NCBI GenBank assembly: GCA_016208645.1
Contig: JACQXP010000264.1
Location: 1-12,706, forward strand
Direction of reading: 5' to 3'
Source: Candidatus Methylomirabilota bacterium
GTDB lineage: Bacteria; Methylomirabilota; Methylomirabilia; Methylomirabilales; 2-02-FULL-66-22
DNA: 12,706 nucleotides
Every line of letters starts with the position of its first letter. The stretch's first letter is position 1. This document shows positions 6,886-12,706 of this stretch, in pieces. Made by a program: the position numbers and the translations under genes. The notes beneath the pieces are model-generated. The model was not told the origin of the DNA. It worked only from the letters and a program-made list of their open reading frames with translations, and did no database searches.

Positions 6886-8496
6886 ATGACCAGTCAAGTT
6901 GACCTGCCCGTCTCCCGGATCCGCGTCCTGGTGACGGACAACCTGGCCCAGAAGGGCGTGGACCTGGTCCGGCAGACGCCAGGCTTCGAGGCGGTGGTCC
7001 AGAACAAGCTCTCGCCCGAGGCGCTGAAGGACCTGTGCCGCGACGCGGACGCTCTCATCGTGCGGAGCGCCAGCCGGGTCACCGCCGACCTCTTGGCGGC
7101 GGCCCCGCGGCTCAAGGTTGTCGGCCGGGCCGGGGTCGGCGTGGACAACGTGGACGTGGAGGCGGCCACGGCCCGCGGCGTGGTGGTGATGAACACCCCG
7201 GGGGGCAACACCATCAGCGCCGCGGAGCACACCCTGTCCATGCTGATGAGCCTGGCCAAGCACATCCCCCAGGCCACCGCCTCGATGAAGAGCGGGAAGT
7301 GGGAGAAGGGCAAGTTCCTCAGCGTGGAGCTGTCGGGGAAGATCCTGGGGATCATCGGCCTCGGCCGCATCGGCAGCGAGGTGGCGCGGCGGGCCAGGGG
7401 CTTCAACATGCGGGTCCTGGCCTACGACCCCTTCATCAGCGCCGAGGCGGCTCAGGCGTTAGGGGTGGAGCTGGTGGATCTCCCCGAGCTGTACCCGCAG
7501 GCCGACTTCATCACGCTTCACACGCCCCTCACGCCGGAGACCCGAAACCTGATCGCCGCGCCCACCATCGCCCAGATGAAGGACGGGGTGCGGATCGTCA
7601 ACTGCGCCCGCGGCGGCATCGTGAACGAGGCGGACCTGCACGCCGCCCTGGTGAGCGGGAAGGTGGCGGGCGCGGCCCTGGACGTCTTCGCCCAGGAGCC
7701 CACCACCGACAGCCCCCTCTTCGCCCTCCCCAACTTCATCTCCACGCCCCACCTGGGCGCCGCCAGCGAGGAGGCGCAGGAGGCGGTGGCGCTGGAGGTC
7801 GCCCAGCAGGTGATCGACTACCTGCAGAAGGGGATCATCCGGAACGCGATCAACGCGCCGTCGGTCCCGCTGGAGGTGCTCCGCACGCTCCAGCCCTACC
7901 TGACGCTGGGGCAGAAGCTGGGGCGCCTGGCCTCCCAGCTCTCCGAAGGACGCCTGAAGGAGATCCACCTGGGGTACCAGGGCGAGATCGCCTCGCTGGA
8001 CTGCGTCCCGTTGACGGTGGCCACGGTGAAGGGCGTCCTGGACCCCATCCACGACAGCGTGAACATGGTCAACGCCATGGCCATCACCAAGGGGCGCGGG
8101 ATCCGGGTGATCGAGAGCAAGTCCACCGAGGCCACCGACTTCGCCAGCCTGGTCACCGTCACCCTGCAGACGGACAAGGGGAAGACCGAGACGGCCGGGA
8201 CCCTTTTCAGCCGCCAGGACCCGCGGGTGGTGGACATCGACGGGTTCCGCCTGGAGGCGGTCCTGGACGGCTACCTCCTGATCTTCTCGAACCTGGACGT
8301 GCCCGGGGTCATCGGGCGGATGGGCACGCTCCTCGGCCAGAACAACGTGAACATCGCCGGGATGCAGCTCGGGCGCGAGAAGCGCGGGGGGCGCGCCGTC
8401 TCCATCCTGAACGTGGACGACCCGATCCCGGCGCCGGTGCTGGACGAGATCCGGCGCATGCCGAACATCGTGTACGCCAAGCTCGTCCGCGTGTAA
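6886..8496 (+). CDS. serA: D-3-phosphoglycerate dehydrogenase, long form with ACT domain
   Basis: NAD-dependent oxidation of 3-phosphoglycerate to 3-phosphohydroxypyruvate, the first step of phosphorylated serine synthesis. The 536-residue length and architecture match the long (type I) form. A substrate/NAD-binding catalytic core spans about 10-320, with GLGRIG at 158-163, catalytic Arg242 (NCARGGIVNE), Glu271 (DVFAQEP) and His289 (STPHLGAASEEA). An allosteric substrate-binding domain follows (about 325-455), then a C-terminal ACT domain (about 463-536, with LDVPGVIGRMGTLLGQNNVN). The ACT domain usually binds serine for feedback inhibition. ATG 6886 is preceded by GGGGGGA at five nt. It follows the class V aminotransferase by 49 bp with no terminator, so the two are very likely one transcript. 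Confidence 0.97.
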   Translation: MTSQVDLPVSRIRVLVTDNLAQKGVDLVRQTPGFEAVVQNKLSPEALKDLCRDADALIVRSASRVTADLLAAAPRLKVVGRAGVGVDNVDVEAATARGVVVMNTPGGNTISAAEHTLSMLMSLAKHIPQATASMKSGKWEKGKFLSVELSGKILGIIGLGRIGSEVARRARGFNMRVLAYDPFISAEAAQALGVELVDLPELYPQADFITLHTPLTPETRNLIAAPTIAQMKDGVRIVNCARGGIVNEADLHAALVSGKVAGAALDVFAQEPTTDSPLFALPNFISTPHLGAASEEAQEAVALEVAQQVIDYLQKGIIRNAINAPSVPLEVLRTLQPYLTLGQKLGRLASQLSEGRLKEIHLGYQGEIASLDCVPLTVATVKGVLDPIHDSVNMVNAMAITKGRGIRVIESKSTEATDFASLVTVTLQTDKGKTETAGTLFSRQDPRVVDIDGFRLEAVLDGYLLIFSNLDVPGVIGRMGTLLGQNNVNIAGMQLGREKRGGRAVSILNVDDPIPAPVLDEIRRMPNIVYAKLVRV

Positions 8497-8522
8497 GGCC
8501 CAAACGGGGTTGACCTGTTCAC

Positions 8523-8575
8523 GGTTCGAGGTTCGACGTTCCGGATCTTGAACCTCAAACATTGCACCTCGAACC
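8523..8575. repeat. Nested inverted GGTTCGA repeats between serA and hisZ
   Basis: GGTTCGAGGT (8523-8532) is a perfect inverted partner of ACCTCGAACC (8566-8575). Nested inside, GAGGTTC (8528-8534) pairs with GAACCTC (8550-8556). The left arm is made of the 7-bp unit GGTTCGA in tandem. The same unit recurs after purA (11203-11226). No T-run follows, so it is not an intrinsic terminator. It fills much of the 101-bp serA-hisZ gap, which otherwise shows nothing recognisable. Confidence 0.7.
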
Positions 8576-8597
8576 ATCAACCGCGAGCCGTGAGCCC

Positions 8598-9896
8598 ATG
8601 ATGCCCCGCACCGCCATCCCCAAAGGGGTCCGCGTCTTCACGCCGGAGGAGACCGCCCAGCTTCGGGCGATCCAGGCGAAGCTCCTGTCGGTCTTCCAGC
8701 GCTGGGGCTTCCGCGAGATCATCACGCCCACCTTCGAATACCTGGAGGTCTTCGAGCAGCCCACGGGAGAGGACGCCGGCGACCAAGTCTTCAAGTTCGT
8801 GGACCGGCAGACCGGACGCCTGCTGGCCCTGCGGGTGGACATCACCCCCCAGGTCGCCCGCCTGGTGGCCACCACGCTGCGGCACGCGCCATTGCCCCTG
8901 CGCCTGGCCTATGCGGCGAGCGTGTTCCGGTACCACGAGCCCCGGGCCGGCCGCCAGCGGGAGTTCGAGCAGATCGGCGTGGAGCTGATCGGCCTGGATC
9001 CCCCCGAGGCGGACGCGGAGATGATCGCCATGGCCGTGGAGGGGTGCCAGGCGGTGGGCCTCCGCGCCTTTCAGATTGACGTGGGCCAGGTGGAGGTCGT
9101 GCGGGGCCTCCTGAACGCCCTCCAGCCGGCCCCGGCCCTGCGCCCGCGCCTCGTCTCCGCCATCCGGCGCAAGGACCCGCTGGAGCTGGACCTCCTCCTG
9201 CGGGAGATCCCGGGTGCCCCCGACCTCCGGGACGCCGTCCGGGCGCTGCCCCAGTTGTACGGCGGGCGGGAGATCCTGGAGCAGGCCGCGCGGCTCCACT
9301 TCCCGCCGGCCTCGCGGGCTGGCCTGGCCAACCTGGCCGAGGTGGTGACCATCCTGGAGAATTACGGGCTGGCGGAGCACGTGATCCTGGACCTGGCGGA
9401 GACTCACGCCTTCGAGTACTACAGCGGCATCGTCTTCGGCGCCTTCGCCCGCGGCCTGGGGTACCAACTGGCCAGCGGGGGCCGCTACGACCACCTCATC
9501 GGGCAGTTCGACTACCCGTGCCCTGCCACGGGGTTCAGCTTCGACCTGGACCGGGTCCTGGCCGCCCTAGCGGCGACCGACGCCTTGCCGCAGGTCTCCG
9601 GACCCGACATCCTCCTCATCGATTTCAGCCCGGACAAGCGCGCCGCGCACCGGCTGGCCCGTCTCCTGCGCGATCGCGGCCTGGCGGTGGCCCGCGACAT
9701 CATCAAGCGGGATCTGACCGGCTCCCTGGATTATGCCCGGGCGTCGGCGATCCGGCGGGCCGTGATCCTGGGCTCCGCGGAGCAGCCGCCGGAGACGGTC
9801 CTGATCCTCGACCTTGCCACCGAGACGCGGCGCAGCCTGCCCTTCGAGGCCTTCGTGCAGGCCGTCGCAGAAGGAGACTCCCCATGGCCAATGTGA
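8598..9896 (+). CDS. hisZ: ATP phosphoribosyltransferase regulatory subunit
   Basis: A 432-residue HisRS-like protein without aminoacylation signature. In species with short-form HisG it forms the hetero-octameric ATP phosphoribosyltransferase and is needed for activity and histidine feedback in the first step of histidine synthesis. The class II synthetase-like core spans about 10-325, with motif-2-like VFRYHEPRAGRQREFEQIGVE at 109-129 and motif-3-like SGGRYDHLIGQF...ATGFSFDLDRVL at 293-321. The region usually LVRGLDYY in HisRS is instead AFEYYSGIVFGAF (271-283), which favours HisZ. A C-terminal domain of about 95 residues (337-432) resembles an anticodon-binding fold. Start is one of two adjacent ATGs (8598, 8601), neither with a clear Shine-Dalgarno; a TTG at 8562 lies in repeat DNA. 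The 3' end overlaps purA by 13 bp. A divergent HisRS is the alternative, less likely given the motifs and the purA neighbour. Confidence 0.88.
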   Translation: MMPRTAIPKGVRVFTPEETAQLRAIQAKLLSVFQRWGFREIITPTFEYLEVFEQPTGEDAGDQVFKFVDRQTGRLLALRVDITPQVARLVATTLRHAPLPLRLAYAASVFRYHEPRAGRQREFEQIGVELIGLDPPEADAEMIAMAVEGCQAVGLRAFQIDVGQVEVVRGLLNALQPAPALRPRLVSAIRRKDPLELDLLLREIPGAPDLRDAVRALPQLYGGREILEQAARLHFPPASRAGLANLAEVVTILENYGLAEHVILDLAETHAFEYYSGIVFGAFARGLGYQLASGGRYDHLIGQFDYPCPATGFSFDLDRVLAALAATDALPQVSGPDILLIDFSPDKRAAHRLARLLRDRGLAVARDIIKRDLTGSLDYARASAIRRAVILGSAEQPPETVLILDLATETRRSLPFEAFVQAVAEGDSPWPM

Positions 9897-11188
9897 TCGT
9901 CGTGGGCGCTCAGTGGGGGGACGAGGGCAAGGGGAAGGTCGTTGATATCCTCAGCGAGCGGTTCGACGTCGTCGCCCGCTACCAGGGCGGGAACAACGCC
10001 GGCCACACGGTCGTCGTCGGCGAGGAGAAGGTCGTCCTGCACCTGGTCCCCTCCGGCATCCTGCGCAAGGGCAAGGTCTGCGTCCTGGGCAACGGCGTGG
10101 TCATTGATCTCGGCGAATTGATTCACGAGATGGATCAGCTCGAGCGATTGCAGGTGCGCTTCGAGGACCACTTCTTCATCAGCCGGCGCGCCCACCTGGT
10201 CCTGCCCTACCACAAGGTGCTGGACGTGGCCCACGAAGCGCGCGCCGCCAAGAAGATCGGCACCACGGGCCGGGGGATCGGCCCGGCCTACGTGGACAAG
10301 ATGGCCCGCATCGGGATCCGGATCGGCGACCTGCACCAGCCGGGCCTGTTCAAGGAGCGCCTCCAGCACAATCTCATGGAGAAGCGGGCCCAGTACCCGG
10401 ACAACCAGGCGCTGGCCGCGCTGGACGCCGACCAGATCTTCACCGAGCATCTCCGGCACTACGAGCGGATTCGCGATTTCCTGGTGGACTCGGCCCAGAT
10501 CCTGGACCGCCTGATCCGCGAGGGAAAACGGGTGCTGTTCGAGGGCGCGCAGGGCACGCTCCTGGACGTGGACCTGGGGACCTATCCCTACGTGACCTCG
10601 TCCAGCGCCACGGCCGGCGGGGCCTGCACGGGCACGGGCGTGAGCCCCACGCGCATTGACGGCATCCTGGGAATCTGCAAGGCCTACACGACCCGCGTCG
10701 GCGAGGGGCCGTTTCCCACGGAGCTCACCGATGCCACCGGGGAACACCTCCGGACCCGCGGGCAGGAGTTCGGCGCTACCACGGGCCGACCCCGCCGGAC
10801 GGGGTGGTTCGACGCCGTGGGCGTGCGTTACGCCGCCCGCGTGAACGGGCTGGACGCCCTGGCACTGATGAAGCTGGACGTGCTGGACGAGCTGGACCCC
10901 ATCCTGATGTGCACCGGGTATCGGTACCGGGGCGAGGTGCTCACCGAGTTCCCCAACGAGACGGATATCCTGGCCGAATGCCAGCCGGCCTACGAGGCCC
11001 TTCCCGGCTGGCGCCAGAGCACGGTCGGCATCCTCGAGGAGGCCAAGTTGCCGCCGGCCTGCCGGGCCTACATCCGGCGCCTCGAGGAGCTGGTGGGCGT
11101 CCCCTTCACCCTCGTCTCCACCGGCCCCCGCCGCGACGAGATCATCATCCGGCCCAACGCCCTGTGGAAGAGTTGGGGCCTCGCCTGA
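9884..11188 (+). CDS. purA: Adenylosuccinate synthetase
   Basis: GTP-dependent condensation of IMP with aspartate to adenylosuccinate, the first committed step to AMP. The 434-residue length is typical. Motifs in order: QWGDEGKGK (10-18, GTP-binding loop and catalytic Asp13), GNNAGHTVV (36-44, catalytic His41), TTGRGIGPAYVDK (127-139), GKRVLFEGAQG (214-224), YPYVTSSSATAGG (234-246) and FGATTGRPRR (296-305). ATG 9884 lies inside the end of hisZ in another frame. AAGGAG (9871-9876) sits seven nt upstream. The 13-bp overlap implies translational coupling to hisZ; hisZ-purA adjacency is widespread in proteobacteria. No intrinsic terminator is evident after the stop. Confidence 0.98.
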   Translation: MANVIVVGAQWGDEGKGKVVDILSERFDVVARYQGGNNAGHTVVVGEEKVVLHLVPSGILRKGKVCVLGNGVVIDLGELIHEMDQLERLQVRFEDHFFISRRAHLVLPYHKVLDVAHEARAAKKIGTTGRGIGPAYVDKMARIGIRIGDLHQPGLFKERLQHNLMEKRAQYPDNQALAALDADQIFTEHLRHYERIRDFLVDSAQILDRLIREGKRVLFEGAQGTLLDVDLGTYPYVTSSSATAGGACTGTGVSPTRIDGILGICKAYTTRVGEGPFPTELTDATGEHLRTRGQEFGATTGRPRRTGWFDAVGVRYAARVNGLDALALMKLDVLDELDPILMCTGYRYRGEVLTEFPNETDILAECQPAYEALPGWRQSTVGILEEAKLPPACRAYIRRLEELVGVPFTLVSTGPRRDEIIIRPNALWKSWGLA

Positions 11189-11202
11189 GCGTCCGCCAGC
11201 GG

Positions 11203-11226
11203 GGTTCGAGGTTCAAGGTTCAAGGT
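11203..11226. repeat. Tandem 7-bp repeat (GGTTCRA) downstream of purA
   Basis: Just over three tandem copies of a 7-mer: GGTTCGA, GGTTCAA, GGTTCAA, then GGT. It shares GGTTCGAGGTTC with the array at 8523-8534. It begins 15 bp after the purA stop and marks the boundary between the housekeeping operon and the accessory right end. Confidence 0.8.
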
Positions 11227-11257
11227 CGCCCGTCTCGCCCGCCATCCCCCCGGCAAC

Positions 11258-11287
11258 TTGCAACGTTCTCGACAGGACGTATATATG
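11258..11287 (+). promoter_or_regulatory. Probable promoter of the antitoxin gene
   Basis: TTGCAA (11258-11263) followed after 16 nt by TATATA (11280-11285), or after 18 nt by TATATG (11282-11287). This AT-rich run stands out against GC-rich surroundings and gives the remnant toxin-antitoxin locus its own promoter. Confidence 0.5.
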
Positions 11288-11309
11288 GGAATATCATGAA
11301 AAATATACG
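11278..11309. promoter_or_regulatory. Inverted repeat overlapping the antitoxin promoter (candidate operator)
   Basis: CGTATAT (11278-11284) is a perfect inverted match to ATATACG (11303-11309), with 18 nt between. The left arm overlaps the likely -10 element. Ribbon-helix-helix antitoxins typically repress their own operon through such AT-rich palindromes, so this is a plausible autoregulatory site. The assignment is inference from position and symmetry. Confidence 0.45.
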
Positions 11310-11326
11310 GATTCCGGAGGAGAGCT

Positions 11327-11524
11327 ATGGGAACGCGGCGCACAAAACTGACGACGATCCGACTTGACCTGAGACTTGCCGACAGGGCGAAACGCGCTCT
11401 CGGGGCGAAGAGCCGCACGGAGGCGGTGCATCGGGCACTGGAGGAGGTCGTCCACCTGGATCACTTCAAGCAGGTCATGCTGAAATACGGCGGGAAGCTC
11501 AAATTTGAAGGCTACATCGATTAG
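11327..11524 (+). CDS. Ribbon-helix-helix antitoxin, VapB-like
   Basis: A 65-residue protein with an N-terminal ribbon-helix-helix DNA-binding domain. The strand is TTIRLDL (9-15), helix 1 about 16-25, the turn GAKS at 26-29, and helix 2 about 29-42 (RTEAVHRALEEVV). The basic, glycine-containing tail (KYGGKLKFEGYID) is the segment that would bind a toxin. Antitoxins of this type neutralise PIN-domain VapC ribonucleases and repress their own promoter. Start ATG 11327 follows an excellent GGAGGAG ribosome binding site (11316-11322). Partner: only the C-terminal half of a PIN toxin follows, so the antitoxin seems orphaned. It could still act as a repressor or neutralise related toxins elsewhere. 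Family call is firm at the fold level, less so at the VapB subfamily. Confidence 0.8.
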   Translation: MGTRRTKLTTIRLDLRLADRAKRALGAKSRTEAVHRALEEVVHLDHFKQVMLKYGGKLKFEGYID

Positions 11525-11525
11525 A

Positions 11526-11741
11526 TTCTTTCCGACCCGCCAGATGTGGTTGTGGTCGGGGCGAATCCTCGCGCGGTTGGCGGAACAGCATCCGCTTGAC
11601 CCAGAGTCACTTCGACGCCTCCACTTTGATCTCCTGATCGCGTTAAGCGCCCGAAGCATCGGAGCCACCGTCGTCACTACCGACCGAACACACTTCGAAC
11701 TCCTGCAGGAGATGGTACCCTTCTCGCTCGTTGTGTGGTAG
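11526..11741 (+). pseudogene. Truncated VapC-type PIN-domain toxin (N-terminal half missing)
   Basis: The open frame ending at TAG 11741 encodes the C-terminal half of a PIN ribonuclease toxin: SGRILARLAEQ, then RRLHFDLLIALSARSIGATVV, TTDRTHFELL and a hydrophobic end. Two acidic residues of the usual PIN active site remain (Asp in LHFDLLIA and Asp in TTDRTHF). The N-terminal strand with the first catalytic Asp (normally like LLDTSVLI) and the mid-domain Glu are absent. About 70 residues remain of an expected 130-145. The frame is open leftwards only to about 11505, inside the antitoxin gene, with no ATG plus ribosome binding site for a full toxin. The simplest reading is an internal deletion that removed the 5' half just after the antitoxin stop (11524). 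Exact junction is unknown, so the left boundary is approximate. Confidence 0.75.
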
Positions 11742-11757
11742 GCAGTTTCGCGTCCCA

Positions 11758-11783
11758 GGCCTGTCCTGAGCACCTGCCAGGCC
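11758..11783 (+). other. Inverted repeat downstream of the toxin remnant
   Basis: GGCCTG (11758-11763) and CAGGCC (11778-11783) form a 6-bp stem with a 14-nt loop, 17 bp after the toxin remnant stop. No T-run follows, so it is at best a weak terminator. It may be coincidental in GC-rich DNA. Confidence 0.35.
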
Positions 11784-11805
11784 GTCTCAAAATATGGTGA
11801 TAGGC

Positions 11806-11833
11806 TTGACTTTTCGGTCATAGTCGAATAATT
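11806..11833 (+). promoter_or_regulatory. Possible promoter for the AAA/DUF4143 ATPase gene
   Basis: TTGACT (11806-11811) is followed after 15-16 nt by AT-rich sequence, AATAAT at 11827-11832 or ATAATT at 11828-11833, inside a palindrome. A start about 7 nt downstream would fall almost on the ATG at 11842, implying a leaderless or nearly leaderless mRNA, consistent with the absence of a Shine-Dalgarno. The spacing is short of ideal. Confidence 0.35.
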
Positions 11834-11844
11834 ATTCGACCATG
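11819..11844. promoter_or_regulatory. 26-bp near-perfect palindrome covering the ATPase start codon
   Basis: The core GTCGAATAATTATTCGAC (11823-11840) is a perfect 18-bp palindrome. It extends to CAT on the left (11819-11821) and ATG on the right (11842-11844) with a single mismatched pair between, so 24 of 26 positions are symmetric. The right end is the start codon of the ATPase gene. It overlaps the likely -10 region and replaces any Shine-Dalgarno. It may be an operator for a dimeric repressor or an mRNA hairpin hiding the start codon. Confidence 0.7.
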
Positions 11845-12706
11845 TTCGATTCCTCATTCCGGCTTGCCTACCGCGAATGCCTCGACCTGCTCTGGAGGCG
11901 ACTCTCCGAGCGCGCCCCAACGAGGATCCAGCTGCTCACGGGACCGCGGCAGGTCGGCAAGACGACGCTGCTGCTCGAGATCGCACAGAGGCTGGGCGAC
12001 GCGGCGCTCTACTTCGCGGCCGATGGGCCCGAAGCGTCGCTTCCGGGGGCCCGCGAACGGGCATGGGTGCGGGTGGCGGAAATAGCCTCCAGCCGCAGGC
12101 CCTCCGTGTTCCTCATTGACGAAGTGCATCTGCTGCACGATTGGGCCGCCCATCTCAAGGGTGAATGGGATCGCATCGTCAGGAAGAAGAGCCCCGTCCA
12201 CGTCGTCGCCACCGGCTCCTCCGCGCTCCGGGTGGGAAAGGGATCGCACGAGAGCCTGGCCGGCCGCTTCGAGCGTTTCACCCTCACCCACTGGTCTGCG
12301 GCGTCAATTGGGAACGTGTTCGGCGCCGGCGCCGCAGAGGCGGCCAACGCCGTGGTCCGCTGGGGGTCATATCCCGGGGCCTGGCGCCTCAGGGGGGACC
12401 GAGCCCGCTGGGCGGCCTATATGCGCGATGCCATCGTGGAGCCGGCCATCGGTCGCGACATCCTCGCCCTTGCCTCCGTCAGGCGACCCGCCCTCCTGCG
12501 GCAGGTGTTCGGTGTCTGCGTCTCATCGCCGGCGCAGGTCGTATCTATGCAAAAGCTCCAGGGGCAATTGCACGACAGGGGCGCTCTCGAAACCATCGCA
12601 CACTACCTCGGGCTTCTCGAGGAGGCATATTTGATTGCGGCTGTCCCCAAATACGCGGCAAGCCCGCGGCGGATGCGATCATCCCCGCCGAAGATCATCG
12701 TGCTCA
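11842..12706 (+). CDS. AAA-family ATPase with DUF4143 domain (3' end beyond window)
   Basis: 288 codons are open from ATG 11842 to the window edge without a stop; most family members are about 380-450 residues. The N-terminal AAA_14 ATPase domain has Walker A GPRQVGKTT (34-42), Walker B VFLIDEVH (89-96) and a sensor-like ATGSSALRV (123-131). The C-terminal part matches the start of DUF4143: WAAYMRDAIVEPAIGRDIL (190-208), a winged-helix-like region with YLGLLEEAYLIAAVPKY (255-271), and PPKIIVL at the cut edge. This group is very common in bacterial and archaeal accessory regions; its biochemical role is not established. No Shine-Dalgarno precedes the ATG, and the start lies in a palindrome. 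It follows the decayed toxin-antitoxin locus, in keeping with an accessory island. Confidence 0.88.
   Translation, partial: MFDSSFRLAYRECLDLLWRRLSERAPTRIQLLTGPRQVGKTTLLLEIAQRLGDAALYFAADGPEASLPGARERAWVRVAEIASSRRPSVFLIDEVHLLHDWAAHLKGEWDRIVRKKSPVHVVATGSSALRVGKGSHESLAGRFERFTLTHWSAASIGNVFGAGAAEAANAVVRWGSYPGAWRLRGDRARWAAYMRDAIVEPAIGRDILALASVRRPALLRQVFGVCVSSPAQVVSMQKLQGQLHDRGALETIAHYLGLLEEAYLIAAVPKYAASPRRMRSSPPKIIVL

Noticed and set aside
8523..8575. tRNA gene suggested by GGTTCGA, which resembles a T-arm
   Set aside because: No acceptor stem, anticodon arm or D-arm surrounds it; the motif is a tandem repeat unit that also occurs at 11203.
8562..8597. Extended hisZ start at TTG 8562
   Set aside because: The added residues are encoded by inverted repeat DNA, and HisZ-like sequence begins at the ATG pair 8598/8601.
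9518..9883. Long N-terminal extension of purA in the same frame
   Set aside because: It overlaps hisZ, is arginine/proline/glycine-rich shadow sequence, and PurA begins cleanly at MANVIVVGAQWGDEG with AAGGAG upstream.
11296..11367. Small frame beginning MKNIRIPEESYG overlapping the antitoxin gene
   Set aside because: It is short, covers the antitoxin's own promoter/ribosome binding region, and runs out of frame into the antitoxin coding sequence.
1..12706. CRISPR arrays, rRNA, complete insertion sequences or prophage genes
   Set aside because: No spaced direct repeats of CRISPR length, no rRNA-like sequence and no transposase or integrase motifs were seen on either strand.

Overview
This is a GC-rich bacterial chromosomal window, mostly conserved housekeeping genes with a short accessory stretch at the right end. 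Gene order (ileS-lspA-rluD type; class V aminotransferase-serA-hisZ-purA) and intergenic families of short repeats (tandem GGTTCRA units, AACGCAAATG-type 10-mers, GGGGTCAGGG-type runs) are what I would expect from an uncultured GC-rich lineage such as Methylomirabilota/Rokubacteria or a deltaproteobacterium. That placement is a low-confidence inference. lspA shows a cell with a lipoprotein secretion pathway, and hisZ implies a short-form HisG elsewhere in the genome.

Left block (1-5619). The window opens with the last 21 codons of a rightward gene, probably a sensor histidine kinase. It converges on a leftward cluster that reads ileS (4470-1699), lspA (1671-1162) and an RluA/RluD-family pseudouridine synthase (1010-81). 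Upstream of ileS lies a leader with a promoter-like site, a strong intrinsic terminator and a further hairpin. Beyond that is a leftward EamA/DMT-family membrane exporter (5619-4738). Between lspA and the pseudouridine synthase sit two inverted blocks of three 10-bp repeats; one supplies the last codons of lspA.

Central block (5639-11188). A good sigma70-type promoter (5639-5668) drives a rightward series: class V aminotransferase, serA, hisZ and purA. The first two genes plausibly supply the first two steps of phosphorylated serine synthesis. hisZ (regulatory subunit of ATP phosphoribosyltransferase) and purA (adenylosuccinate synthetase) overlap by 13 bp, so histidine and adenylate synthesis genes are translationally linked.

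Right block (11189-12706). After a tandem repeat the content becomes accessory. A ribbon-helix-helix antitoxin gene has an AT-rich promoter/operator and an excellent ribosome binding site. It is followed by only the C-terminal half of a PIN (VapC) toxin. Then comes an AAA/DUF4143 ATPase that runs off the window end and whose start codon lies inside a near-perfect 26-bp palindrome.

No rRNA, tRNA, CRISPR array or complete insertion sequence was seen. I found no clear new multigene system. The best leads are the palindrome over the ATPase start, the ileS leader, the decayed toxin partner, and the inverted 10-mer repeats.
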